A DNA stretch of 64,000 nt from Roridomyces roridus. Taxonomy: Eukaryota; Basidiomycota; Agaricomycetes; Agaricales; Mycenaceae. The notes under the pieces were generated by a model. It was not told the origin of the DNA. It searched no databases and worked only from the letters and a program-made list of their open reading frames with translations. Shown piece by piece: positions 21,522 through 32,794 of the stretch. The stretch is from NCBI GenBank assembly GCA_029378245.1, contig JARKIF010000002.1:496001-560000 (forward strand), given 5' to 3'. The stretch's first letter is position 1. Every line of letters starts with the position of its first letter. Made by a program: the position numbers and the translations under genes.

Positions 21522-24500
21522 ATGGACGGGGCCTCGCATCCTTCTGGGAGGACGATAGACATCGAGCTCGGTGGCCAAGAAATCATCACCATCGACCTCG
21601 ACACGCTCGACACCGTCGACGAACTCCTCGATTTGCTCTCGGACCCACAATGTAAAGCCAAAGCCTGGGTGTGGACTGTCGTGGCTACGGAATTTTGGAG
21701 GAGAGGGTCACTGGAGGCGGCGGAGAAGGTCGCTACTGCGGCTATTCCAGGTGCGTTGCTTCAATACCTTCGGAGCGCACGGATTCTTATTCGGTTGCCT
21801 AGTATTCACGGCGCAGGAGAACACAACTGCTTTGGGACCGATATACTCTCTGCTTGCCAATATCAAAATCGCGCATGCGAGCAAGGCGCCGAAGGTTATA
21901 CTCAATGACGCTCGTGAGTGCTTCCAGTCGTTCGTTCGTTCTTGACTGTATTCATTGTGTGTAGGGCAGGACATTATGCGAGACACGCTGACCAAGGGGG
22001 ACTATTACAAGGAAGCTGCGACTTTCCTCAACTCGGGCGCTAGCGTGGGGTATAATGAGCATCTCGCGTTCCTTACTCGCGGTGCGTCGTCCTCCGCAGA
22101 TAAGGGTGTTGTACTCACTCAGGGGATAGGAATTCACCAACTGGCTACCCGCGCGATGGCAGACGCAATGGCGTCCTTCAACGGCGTTTTGGAGGAAAAA
22201 CCGACTAATCTTATTGCACTCATGGGCAAGGTGAGTAGCGTCCAGTCCTTCTTCTTCAACCTCTATATCTTGCAGGGCCGAATACAATACGCGCAACGAA
22301 ATTACACTGAAGCGCTCAAGACGTTTCGCCGCGTCCTGGAATTGAATCCGCGATGTCTGCCTGACCCGAGGATAGGAATCGGTCTGTGTCTGTGGGCTTT
22401 GGGGCATCGGGAAAAGGCCAAGGCGGCTTGGCAAAGGAGTCTCGTTGTGGTGCGTCTATCATATCCATCTTCATTTCACTTTCCCTGAAGCGGGACTCTA
22501 GAATCCAGACGAGTGGCCAGCACAGCTACTGCTCGGTTTGGAGGCTCTCAATGCCAGTAAAAATGAGACGCAATCCGAGGCGGAGCGGACGAAATCGTAC
22601 ACGTCGGGCACCAAGATGGTCGAACGGGCGTTTAAAACGAATCAAAAGAGCGCTGCCGCAGCCAACGCTCTCTGTGAGTTGTTCCTTCGAAAGGGGAGCT
22701 ATGACCGGGTACGTTGTTTCGTTTTATTCGCTTCTTGGTCTCACTTTCCCAGGCCTTGAAACTCGCGGAGCGGACGATTCAGTTTGCGGACACTCTCACT
22801 GTTCTCACTGAAGGCTACATACGGGCTGGTCGAGTGTCGCACGCGGAGGGGTCTCTTCCTTACGCCACAAAGTACTATTCGTCAGCGACAGAGGGTCAAC
22901 CGAAGCATGTCATTGGAGCTATCGGTCTCGCTCAGATGCAGATGCAAAACGGTGCGTATGTTATTTCTTGTATTGCATTACATTCAATTTTCAATAGATG
23001 AAATGGCTGCTGCGATTCACACCCTCGATAGACTCCTACAAGCGCCCAATCCACAAACCTCCGTCGAAGCCACCGTCATGCTCGCCTCCCTACGCGCGTA
23101 TCCGCGTCCTGGTGTTTCCAGCTCGGACGTTGCGCAGGAACGCGCCAAAGCTCGAGATCTCTTTGACCGTGTCGTCAAAGTGATCGAGGTGGAAGACGCG
23201 CGGGCGAATGGACATGGTCCGAGTCGAGTGTCAAGGAGTATCGGCAATGACGTGGATATGCATGCGGAGATTGCGCGGTTGTGGCAAGGGGAGAACCTTG
23301 ATCGTGTTGGCAGGTCTCTGAAAGAGGCGTTGAGGCTCAGCGAGGCCGCTGGGCAGGGGCAGGCGGATCCGAGGTTGTTGAATAACCTTGGGGTGTTGAA
23401 GCAATTTGATGGGCGGTTTGGGGAGGCGAGGGAGATGTATGAGGCGGCGTTGACGTGTGTTACGACGTTGACGAGTGGAGATGCGGAGGGCATGTCGACG
23501 TCCATTCTCTACAACCTCGCGAGGGTGTATGAGGATGAGGGGAGGGATGACTTGGCGAAGGATGCGTATGAGAAGCTGCTCTTGCGGCATCCGGAGTATG
23601 TCGATGGTAAGTTCGTCGTTTCGTCCTCGGTCAGTACTGATCATGTGTCACAGCCAAAGTGCGACAAGCGCACATGCTTACGAGCCTGAATCGGCATAAC
23701 GAAGCGCATGACCTCCTCAAGCAAGCGCTCGCTGCGCAGGGCTCCAACCTCAACGTCCGGGCGTACTACACCTACTTCCTCATCCAAGCCAACATGTCCA
23801 AGGTCGCCAAGGAGTTTGTGTATGCGACTCTGAAAGACCACGACAAGCACGATGTCTATTCGTTATGCGCCTCGGGGTGGATCATGTACCACCAGTCTCG
23901 AGAAAGTCGGGATACGTCGACAAAGGGAACGGATGAGAGGAAGCGCGGGTTCCAGCGCTCGACCGAGTTTTACGAGAAGGCGTTGCAGCTTGATCCGTGT
24001 TGTGCGTTTGCGGCGCAGGGGCTTGCTATCGTCACTGCGGAGGATGCGTTGGGGACACTGGGTGGGGCGCTTGCTCCCGCTCCTGGGGCTGCTGCGGGTG
24101 GTGCGAGTGGTGCTGTCAGCGCTGCTGAGGAGATGCAGAAGCGGCTGAAGAATGCGAGGGAGGCGTTGGATGTATTCGCCAAGGTGAGGGAGAGTTTGAG
24201 CGATGGGAGTGTGTATTTCAATATGGGGCATTGCTACTATGCCTGCGACGAGTTTGATCGGGCTATAGAGAGTGTGAGCGGTTTTTTCGTGATTTTTTTG
24301 ATTCATGCTGATTTGGGGACTAGTACGAGACGGCGTCGACGAGGTTTTACAAGGGGCAGAACGTCCCTGTATTACTTTGTCTGTGCCGGTCTTGGTATGC
24401 GAAAGCGACCAAGGACCAGTCGTTCCCTGCGATGAGCACGGCTTTGCGGTATGCTCAGATGGTGCGTATCCCTCTTTCGTTTCAAGGACCAATTCTTACC

Positions 24501-25448
24501 CTCGTTCAGGCTCTACATATCCAGTCCAACGACAAGGCGGTCATGTACAACATTGCCATGATACAGCAAAAGTCTGTCGAGATGCTCTTTGGGCTGCCGA
24601 CGAACAAGCGGACGCTCAAGGATCTCAAGCGGGCTATCGAGCATGGGAATAATGCGCAAAAGTTGTTTGCGTCGCTCGCGGCGGACAAGGCTGCTGCGGT
24701 TCCGTATTCGAGGGATCTGGCGGATCAGCGGAGGAGGTATGGGGACATTATGTTGAGGAAGAGTGAGGAGCATTTGGCGACGCAGAAGCAGGTGGAGGCG
24801 GATATCCAGGCCAAGATGGATTCTGCGAGGCAGAAGAGGCAGGAGGAGAGGGACAGGTTGGAGGCGTTGGAGGTGCGTTTCTTCTTCTTATTCGTTTGGG
24901 CTGTTTCTCATCGGGTTTCATAGAGGGAGAAGATGGAGGCGTTGAAGAAGGACGCGGAGAAGTTGGCCGAGGAGCGGAGGGTTGCGCGCGAGCAGGCGTT
25001 GGAGTGGACGAGGGAGGTGAGGATGGAGAGTGATGAGGAGAAGGAGCGCAAGCCCAAGAAGGCGAGGAAGCAGAAGGCGGATGGCAGTGGTGACGAGGCT
25101 GAGCCGCCCAAGAAGAAGAGGCGCGGCAAGCTGAAACGCGGTGGAGGCGGGGGTGAGCAGGAAGATGGCGCGGATGGCGAGGCTGAACCCGCGGCGATCT
25201 TTAGCGACGAGGACGACGCGGAGAGACCCAAAAAGGTGCGTTGCTTGCTCTCAAGAGCTCTGGAGACTGATTGTCGTGCTAGCGTGTCACGAAGAAGAGG
25301 GTCATTCGCGACGATGACGATGACGAGGCGGCTGCGGGACCTCGGAAGAAGCAGTTGTGCGTCTCCTTCTTCTACCTCATGACCGTGCTGACTTTTCTCT
25401 AGCAAGAGCAAAGAGATGCTGTCGGACACGGACGACGAGATGCCATGA
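21522..25448 (+). CDS. CTR9: CTR9, TPR subunit of the Paf1 elongation complex
   Basis: A long multi-exon gene. The N-terminus IDIELGGQEIITIDLDTLDTV and a series of tetratricopeptide repeats (for example NLIALMGKGRIQYAQRNYTEALKTF, PRIGIGLCLWALGHREKA, DPRLLNNLGVLKQFDGRFGEA, YFNMGHCYYACDEFDRAI) match CTR9 in order. The C-terminal third is a charged coiled coil (EEHLATQKQVEADIQ, RLEALEREKMEAL) followed by acidic and basic clusters (PPKKKRRGKLKRG) and the end SKEMLSDTDDEMP. CTR9 scaffolds the Paf1 complex on RNA polymerase II and supports histone modification in the nucleus. About twelve introns fit and the gene appears intact. The ATG at 21522 is chosen because coding similarity starts right after it. 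Confidence 0.9.
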
Positions 25449-25935
25449 CCGCTGTACTACGCTTTTCGTTGTTTGTTTTCGGTATCGTATCTGTATTGCT
25501 GAAATGTAATAGTGCCTGCAGCGTACGTACTGGCCAGACTAAAAGGGTCGAAACCGTTCCATAGCTCAGCACTTGACAGGTTGGCATCTCGGGCATCTCG
25601 GGGTCCTCGGGCATGCTTTCTCTGCTCTCTTTCTACGTATATTCTGGCTGGAAAACTGGACAGTCAGTTCGAGCATATCACCCCACCGTTTTGCTGCGGC
25701 GAAAGTCGAGCTAAGTAGCAAGTATCCAGGGCTCTTTGGATTTGCTTCTCGTTTAAGGGGCGGGGCCGATTAAGTACCAGTAGCGGGAAGTCCTGTCAGT
25801 GCAGCTTCTTGCTCGGTTCTTCCAAACGTATAAAGAGCGCGCCTCCTTTGTTTGTTCCCTCCATCCGTTCTCTTTCCCTTACCACCACCACCACCAGTCA
25901 CTCCTTACCTCTCCCTACCCTCGTTCTTATATATC
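25449..25935. promoter_or_regulatory. Upstream region of ferritin C
   Basis: Contains a TATAAAG box at about 25830. The stretch at about 25575-25740 (CATCTCGGGCATCTCGG, then TATTCTGGCTGGAAAACTGG) is homologous to the promoters of A and E, not to those of B and D. The coding start of C, however, resembles B and D. Confidence 0.6.
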
Positions 25936-27084
25936 ATGAAGTTCATGGTCCAACTCGCGTCTGCCTTTGCTGCCGTCGCCTCTCTCGCCCAGCTCGCCAA
26001 CGCTGTCCCCGTCTTGAAACGCGACGTCACTGGTATGTGCTCGCCTCGCCCAACGCGTCTTTGCTCATCTCGCCCAGATCCACAAGTCCTCAACTACGCG
26101 TTGACGCTCGGTACGCGTCATCTCATCTCATCTCGTCGACGCTCACTGACCACCATCCAGAGCACCTCGAAGCTGCGTTCTACACGGAGGGTCTCGCCAA
26201 GTTCAGCGCCGCCGATTTCGCCCACGCAGGGTATGCCGACTGGACGTATGGCCGTCTTGAGCAGATTCGCGACCACGAAGTCACGCACGTCAAGTTCCTC
26301 ACTACTGCGTTGGAGATGGCGGGTGCCCAGGCCGTCGAGCCGTGCACGTACAAGTTGTGAGTGCTCTTTCGACACGCTAGACCTCTCATTTGACGCGTCC
26401 TTTAGCCCCATCTCGGACATCGAGTCGTTCGTGAGCCTCGCTGGGACCCTCGAGTCGGTTGGGAGTACAGGTGCGTTCTCTATATCCTCTCTTCTTTCCT
26501 CGACATTGAATGAATCTCTCAGCGTATACGGGCGGCGCGTCGTTCATCAGCAACAAGGTGTGTATCATTTGTCCTACTCGTGATCGCGTTGCTCACTCTA
26601 CTAGGATTACCTCACGGCCGCCGCGAGCATCCTCACCGTCGAAGGCCGCCACGCTGCATGGATCAACTCTGCCGTCCTCCATGGCGCTGCGTGGGACACC
26701 GCCTTCCAGACACCTCTCGGGCTCAACCCTGTGTACACTTTGGCCGCGCAGTTCATCACGTCCTGCCCCCAAGCCAACGCTGCCGCTCTTCCCTCCCTCA
26801 CGGCCTACCCTGCTCTCGCCATTGAAGGCAAGCCGGGATCGACGGGCAAGCTCACGTTCTCCGCCAAGAAGGACGGCCCGCTCTACGTCGCGTTCGTGTC
26901 CGGCATCGGTGCACCTGTCTTCCAGCCCATCCACGACGGCAACCAAGTCGCTATCCCGTCCGACCTTCGTGGATACGTCTTCTGTTTCGTTACGAGCAGC
27001 AATGGCGTGCTGGGTGACGCGACGACCGTGGCGGGTCCTGCGATTTTGGATGTCGGGTTTGATTCGAGGGGAAACGTTGCTTGA
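25936..27084 (+). CDS. Ferritin-like domain secreted protein C (Rds1-type), mosaic copy
   Basis: Signal peptide MKFMVQLASAFAAVASLAQLANAVP then LKRDVT, as in B and D. EHLEAAFYTEGL, HEVTHVKF and VEGRHAAWI carry the putative di-iron ligands. All five introns match the family and the frame is open to FDSRGNVA. The exon from 26605 to about 26864 is nearly identical to E (31931-32190), with about four differences in 260 bases, while the 5' exons are B/D-like. Likely secreted; iron binding inferred. Confidence 0.85.
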
Positions 27085-27755
27085 ATCGCAGTCTATAGAA
27101 TGAATGCAGTGTAATCGTCGAATAATACAATCTGTTCTTGTAAAAAAAATAACCACGGGAACTGTGAGTGCTGACTGCTGTTCACTGGACGCCGACCGTG
27201 GAAACGTCCTCGCCCCCTACGAGCCCGGTACTCCACCCTACTTGCCTAGAACTGTAGGTTAAGTGGACCCGGACCGCCACGGTCTGATGGTAAATGAGGG
27301 ATTCGAAACCCAGACCTCTGAAATGGAGGTGGCGCTAGTTGAAGGCGGAACCATTTTACAACTAGGCCAAGGAGAGCATTGGGAGGCGTGGATGTGGGCG
27401 GGGTGTGAGGTGGATGCGAATCGACTCGGCGCAGATGACTTGAACTGGTGCGCTGAGTCGGCCACATCGCAGAGAGTAAAATTTTTTGAGTGGAGAGCGG
27501 AAGCAAAAAGACCCGGCATATCTGAATTGGGACCACTACGCCAGCGCCCAAAAAAAGGCAATTTTTCGAAGAGTGCTATTTAGTATTTTTGGAGATTGGG
27601 AGACGGCTAACGAAACTGCAATGGCATTTGTTGTACATGATTGACTTTGGATACGGACAGAGAGTGCAAGATAACGATAGCAAGAAAGAGGCAGTGATAC
27701 TGTAACAGAGCATGCAGGCATTCAGAAACAGAAAACGGAAAAGAGGCCGGTAAAA
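27085..27755. other. Spacer between ferritin C and MG4, with MG promoter relic
   Basis: The part at about 27430-27580 is an inverted relic of an MG-type promoter (ACATCGCAGAG, AGCAAAAAG, then GGGACCACTACGCCAGCG) whose gene is missing. The same relic type follows ferritin E near 32590. Between them lies a tRNA-like insert listed separately. Confidence 0.65.
27282..27374 (-). mobile_element. tRNA-like, possibly SINE-derived insertion
   Basis: Read on the minus strand, the sequence has an A-box-like TGGCCTAGTTGTAAAATGG, a possible anticodon arm ACCTC-CATTTCA-GAGGT, and a B-box-like GGGTTTCGAATCCC, at tRNA-like spacing. Position 33 of the loop is A rather than U and the acceptor stem is poor, so it is not a working tRNA. 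The paralogous spacer at 32520-32580 lacks it, which supports insertion. Confidence 0.45.
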
Positions 27756-28893
27756 CTAGGGCATCATGGCCATGTAGCGCTGGAGCGCCTCTTCATCCGT
27801 CTTGGGTGGAGGTAGGTCCTGATATGGAGCGTCTTGGTCGATGGGAATGGAGTGGGACGGGTGCGTGGGGTCCTTGGCCAGACAGAAAAATTCCGAACTT
27901 GCGAGGCGACGGAACGCAGACTTGAGAAAAGAGATAAGTACACATACATACGTCGGAGCTCGAGACGACGCACCTTCTGATAAAATTTGATAATTCCATC
28001 CTCCTTCGCCTGATATGCCGCCCGAGTCGGCTTGTCCATCTTCGGCTCTAGGTAGTGCAGGACGTTGGGATACGTGACAATGATACCCGCTTCGCTTAAT
28101 TCCCTCAGCTCAAAGAGTTTTGAGAAGATGTCACTGCCGATGCCCTTGCCTCTCCACGGCACGTCCACGACGAGCTTGGTCAGGAACACGAGTGGTTCCC
28201 CGTAGTCAAAGTCCGCGGGCTGCCAGCACCCGTTGTTGGGACGGAGACGCGCGAAATCGTCGAAATGGAGAGCCAGGCGAGCGAGTTCCTTGGTCATGGA
28301 TGTTAGGTAAGTAAAAAGAGAAGGCACATCACTCACCCCGTCGGGTCCAGAGAACTCATCAAGGCATCCAAAGAAACCAAATGGAAAGGCTAGGGCCTCG
28401 GCGATGTCGATGACTTGTAAAAAAGCATGTCCGACTTTGACGGTGGCATTGGTCTCAGGATAAGTGTATTGAATGTCGATGTCCACACCCTGATACGGAC
28501 GTTATAGTAGCTCAGGAAGAGTCGATAGCAAAGGAGACTGACCGTTATCGCAGAGTCATCCAGGTACTCTTCCTCATCCTCCTTGACGCGAACGCGGATT
28601 GCTTTGAGATCGACTGACAAAGGCACGGTACAAGTGGCCTCGTGTGACAGCCAGGAAGCCTCTTGGCATCGAGGTTCGCAGCTAGGACCACGATGAGCTG
28701 CAAGAAAGAAAAAGAGGTGCCACTACGACGCACTATTGAGCCTCAGAGCATCCGGAGCAGACAACGCCACGTTTGTAATCACCGAGATGTACCTGTTGGA
28801 CGCAAGACGCGTTGTCGCATTGGCGCTCCTTGGTCGAATCGCCTTTATCGTCGCGGTAGTAGGAGCTTGAAAAGAAGCTGACAGTGATTCCAT
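27756..28893 (-). CDS. MG4: MYND-like/GNAT fusion protein with altered 5' frame
   Basis: Inverted-duplicate partner of MG2. Finger ligands (CDNASC, CSGC, YCEPRC, H, C), short acidic linker (KEDEEEYLDDS), middle segment (VDIDIQYTYPETNATVKVGHAF), GNAT signature PWRGKGIGSDIF and C-terminal FRRLASSEFFCLAKD are present, and all later exons are in frame. The ATG aligned with MG2 (28893) is out of frame with the finger: relative to MG2 there is one added codon and one missing G in GATGAAA. The finger frame is open upstream for about 60 codons (to an ATG near 28972), so a longer N-terminus could be used. It is therefore either translated from a new start or broken. Confidence 0.65.
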
Positions 28894-29170
28894 CACGCTC
28901 CCGAAACAAGGCCAAAGTCAGAGCGACCCGAGAGCGGCGCAAACCACTTGAACTGGTCTCTTGAATCGCATACATCGCAAAGAGCCAAATTTGTACCGAA
29001 GAGACGGAAGCAAAAGATAACATAACGACATATCCAAATCGGGACCACTACGCCAGCGGCCTAAAAAGGCAGTTTTGACATTGCCATTGTTTGTTCCCTC
29101 TCTTTCCCGTACCACCACCACACCACCAACCACACATTCTTTACCTCCCCCTACCCTCCTTTCCTACATC
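28894..29170. promoter_or_regulatory. Bidirectional promoter between MG4 and ferritin D
   Basis: Inverted copy of 4058-4337, almost unchanged, including the element AATCGGGACCACTACGCCAG (about 29037-29056, minus-strand sense). Confidence 0.6.
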
Positions 29171-30311
29171 ATGAAGTTCACGGTCCAACTCGCGTCTGCC
29201 TTTGCCGCCGTCGCCTCCCTCGCCCAGCTCGCCAACGCGGTTCCCGTCTTGAAGCGCGACGTCACTGGTATGTGCTCGCCTCGCCCAACGCGTCTTTGCT
29301 CATCTCGCCCAGATCCACAAGTCCTCAACTACGCGTTGACGCTCGGTACGCTCCACGCCTTCTCGCCGACGTTCGCTGACCACCATCCAGAGCACCTCGA
29401 AGCCGCGTTCTACACGGAGGGCCTCGTCAAGTTCACCGCCGCCGATTTCGCCCATGCAGGCTACCCCGACTGGACGTATGGTCGTCTTGAACAGATCCAC
29501 GACCACGAAGTCACGCACGTCAAGTTCCTCACTACTGCGTTGCAGACGGCGGGTGCCCAGGCCGTCGATGCTTGCACGTATAAATTGTCAGTGCTCTTTC
29601 GACACGCTGGGCTCTCATTTGACACGTTCTTTAGCCCCATCTCGGACATCGAGTCGTTTGTGAGCTTGGCGAGTACCCTCGAATCGGTCGGAAGTGCAGG
29701 TGTGTTCACTAAATCCTCTCCTCCCTCCTCGACGTTGATCAAGTCTCTCAGCGTATACCGGCGGCGCGTCGTTCGTCAGCGACAAGGTGTGCATCATTTG
29801 TCCAATTCGTGACCGCGTTGCTCACTCCGCCTAGAATTACCTCACGGCCGCCGCCAGCATTCTCGCCGTCGAAGCACGCCACGCTGCCTGGATCAACTCT
29901 GCCGTCCTTTATGGAGCCGCATGGGACACCGCGTTCCAGACGCCCCTCTCGCTCAACGCCGTGTACAGTTTGGCCGTGCCGTTCATCACGTCCTGCCCCG
30001 ACGGCAACGCTGCCGCTCTTCCCTCTCTCACATCCTACCCCGCTCTCGCAATTGAAGGCAAGCCAGGATCGACGGCGACGCTCAACTTCTCCGTGCAGAA
30101 TGATGGGCCGCTCTTCGTCGCGTTCGTGTCCGGCCTCGGTACACCTGTCTTCCAGCCCATTCACAACAACCAAGTCGCTATCCCGGCCGACCTTCGCGGA
30201 TACGTGTTCTGTTTCGTTACGAGCAGCGATGGAGTGCTGGATGATGCGACGACGGTGGCCGGTCCTGCGATTTTGAATGTCGCGTTTGATTCGAGAGGAA
30301 ACGTTGCTTGA
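29171..30311 (+). CDS. Ferritin-like domain secreted protein D (Rds1-type)
   Basis: Inverted-duplicate partner of B. Signal peptide MKFTVQLASAFAAVASLAQ to NAVP, LKRDVT, then EHLEAAFYTEGLVKF, HEVTHVKF and VEARHAAWI. C-terminal region with PVFQPIHNNQVAIP and end FDSRGNVA. All exons are open with family introns. Differs from B mainly by substitutions in the signal peptide and a few helix residues. Divergent from MG4 across the shared promoter. Confidence 0.85.
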
Positions 30312-31263
30312 GTCGAGTCTGTAATTGTAGGTGTATGAATGGATGAACTTGTTGTAACATTGACGAAATTTGGACAAAACACACCGTAGAGGCGTTTTAC
30401 TACGCTCTCTGCCTTGAAAGGAAGCAGACCATCGTCATCGGCGTTTGGATTCCTTGGCGGCTACTCATGGCTAATGCAGCCGTCCTGCTGGTCCTCGACA
30501 CCCTCTCGGCATATGCCTTCTTCGCCTTGGTGCATGTTGATCCTTCAAGTTCTGCGGTCCCTTATCGGTTCGGACGACGGCAACTTCCCCGTACCACTGG
30601 ATCAGTGGATATTAGATCCCGCTGTGCGTGGTGAGTCCTTGTAACGCGTCGTAGACTTCACACTCACTCTGCATCTGTGTAAGTAGATGCAGATTGGAAT
30701 ACATACGCCCCAGAGCTTCGACCGGATATTCTTTGGAGAACGCAGCGTTGATTCCAAGTTGATTCAACTTGAGATCGAGGTAGGTCATCCGACTCGATCG
30801 GAGTCGATCCAAACTCGATCTCAGTGCCTCTTAGACCCAGGTTAATGGTGCTGCGATGACGTGCCACAGGAGTTCATCGTGAGTGAATGGCGCGTACAGG
30901 AGATATTTTGGCTACGTCACCGTCGGGTTCAGTGCTCGATTGATCGAGTTTGCTGCCATCTCGGGCACCTCGGTCGGCGTTCTCGGTCATGCTCTCTGCT
31001 CGCTTTCTGCGTATGCTCCAAGTATGCTCTGGCTGAATACTTGGAAACTCAGTTCAAACATATCGCCCTTATTTTACTGTGGAAAATGCAGGCTAGTCAA
31101 GTCTTCAAGACACTCAAATCGTGGCTTTCTGCCAGTGTACTAAGAAGTAGTCCCGCCCGCCCCTTAAACGCGGAAGTCACGCCAGTGTACTAGCTCCTTT
31201 CTCGCTTCATCTTGTATAAAAGCAGGCACGTACCCCCACACTCTTTACTTCTCCCTGCCCATC
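30312..31263. other. D-E intergenic spacer
   Basis: Inverted homologue of the A-B spacer (1801-2916). No gene recognised. The promoter of E contains TTGTATAAAAGCAGG at about 31213, matching the A promoter. Confidence 0.6.
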
Positions 31264-32410
31264 ATGAAGTTCATCATCCAGCTCGCCTCTGCCTTTGCCG
31301 CCGTTGCCTCTCTCGCCAACGCGGTTCCCGTCGTGGAGCGCGACGCGGAAATCACTGGTATGTACTCACCTCGCCCGACGCGTCTTCGCTCATTTCGCCT
31401 CCAGATCCCCAAGTCCTCAACTACGCGTTGACGCTCGGTACGCTCCACGCCATCTCGCCGACGTTCGCTGACCTGACCACCATCCAGAGCACCTCGAGGC
31501 GGCGTTCTACAAGGAGGGCCTCGCCAAATTTAGCGCTGCCGACCTCAAAGCTGCAGGATATCCCGACTGGACGTATGGCCGTCTTGGTCAGATCTACGAC
31601 CACGAAGCGGCGCACGTCAAGTTCTTGACTACTGCGCTGCAGGCGGCGGGCGCTCAGGCCGTCGAGGCTTGCATGTACAAGTTGTGAGTACTCTTTGGAC
31701 GTGGTGGGCTTTCATTTGACGCGGCCTTTAGCCCCATCTCGGACATCAAGTCCTTTGTGAGCCTCGCAGGGATCCTCGAGTCGGTTGGGAGTACAGGTGC
31801 GTTGTCTAATTATTTATATTTCCTGGACATTGAACGAGTCTCTCAGCGTATACCGGTGGCGCGGCGTTCATCACCAACAAGGTGCGTTATTTGTTTTGTT
31901 CGTCATCGCGTTGCTAACTCAAACTAATAGGACTACCTCACGGCCGCCGCGAGCATCCTCACCGTCGAAGGCCGCCACGCTGCATGGATCAACTCTGCCG
32001 TCCTCCATGGCGCTGCGTGGGACACCGCCTTCCAGACACCTCTCGGGCTCAACCCTGTGTACACTTTGGCCGCGCAGTTCATCACGTCCTGCCCCCAAGC
32101 CAACGCTGCCGCTCTTCCCCTCCTCACGGCCTACCCTGCTCTCGCCATTGAAGGCAAGCCGGGATCGACGGGCAAGCTCACGTTTTCCGCGCAGAATGAC
32201 GGGCCGCTCTTCGTCGCGTTCGTGTCTGGCGTCGGCGCACCTGTTTTCCAGCCCATCCAGAAGGGCAACAAAGTGGCTATCCCGTCTGACCTTCGCGGAT
32301 ATGTGTTCGCTTTTGTTACGAGCAGCAATGCGACGGTGGACGACTCGACGACCGTGGCGGGTCCTGCGATTTTAGATGTAGTGTTTGATTCGAGAGGACA
32401 TGTTGCTTGA
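31264..32410 (+). CDS. Ferritin-like domain secreted protein E (Rds1-type)
   Basis: Inverted-duplicate partner of A: signal peptide MKFIIQLASAFAAVASLANAVP and VERDAEIT, EHLEAAFYKEGLAKF, HEAAHVKF, VEGRHAAWI, PVFQPIQKGNK and end FDSRGHVA. The middle exon is shared almost exactly with C, which suggests gene conversion. All exons open. It converges with MG5. Confidence 0.85.
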
Positions 32411-32794
32411 TAGTTTTGAGTCTGTAATTTTTAGGTTTACCCGGAATAAATGACCCTGTTATACCCTTCGAAATATCTATATTGAATTACCAAGTTGTAC
32501 CAGCATCTAGTACTTGCCGAGATTGTAGGTTAAGCAGGCCTCTACCGCGACAGTGCAACGTGTGAAGCAACCTGAGAGCGAGAGCGACGTAGATGACTTG
32601 AAGTTGTGCAATCTCGGCCACATCGCACAGACTCGAGGGAGTTTTGAGTGGAAACGCGGAACAAGTATCATTTGGAGATTGGGAGGCACGGGAAGTATCT
32701 ACGTGGATCGTAGCAAGAAATGAGGCGACATCACAGCGCGTTCTATATACATTTTAGAGCGGAGAAGAAGAAGACCAGAAACCGTCGCGGAAAG
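32411..32794. other. Spacer between ferritin E and MG5
   Basis: Near E it matches the 3' flank of A. At about 32520-32660 it holds an MG-promoter relic homologous to 27250-27480 (TGTAGGTTAAG, GTAGATGACTTGAA, GGCCACATCGCA) but without the tRNA-like insert. Confidence 0.55.

Noticed and set aside
24908..25429. Ser-rich open frame on the minus strand of CTR9
   Set aside because: Antisense shadow of the acidic and basic C-terminal region of CTR9.
27282..27374. A functional tRNA gene on the minus strand
   Set aside because: Loop position 33 is A, the acceptor stem does not pair well and the first half is irregular, so it is listed as a tRNA-like insertion instead.
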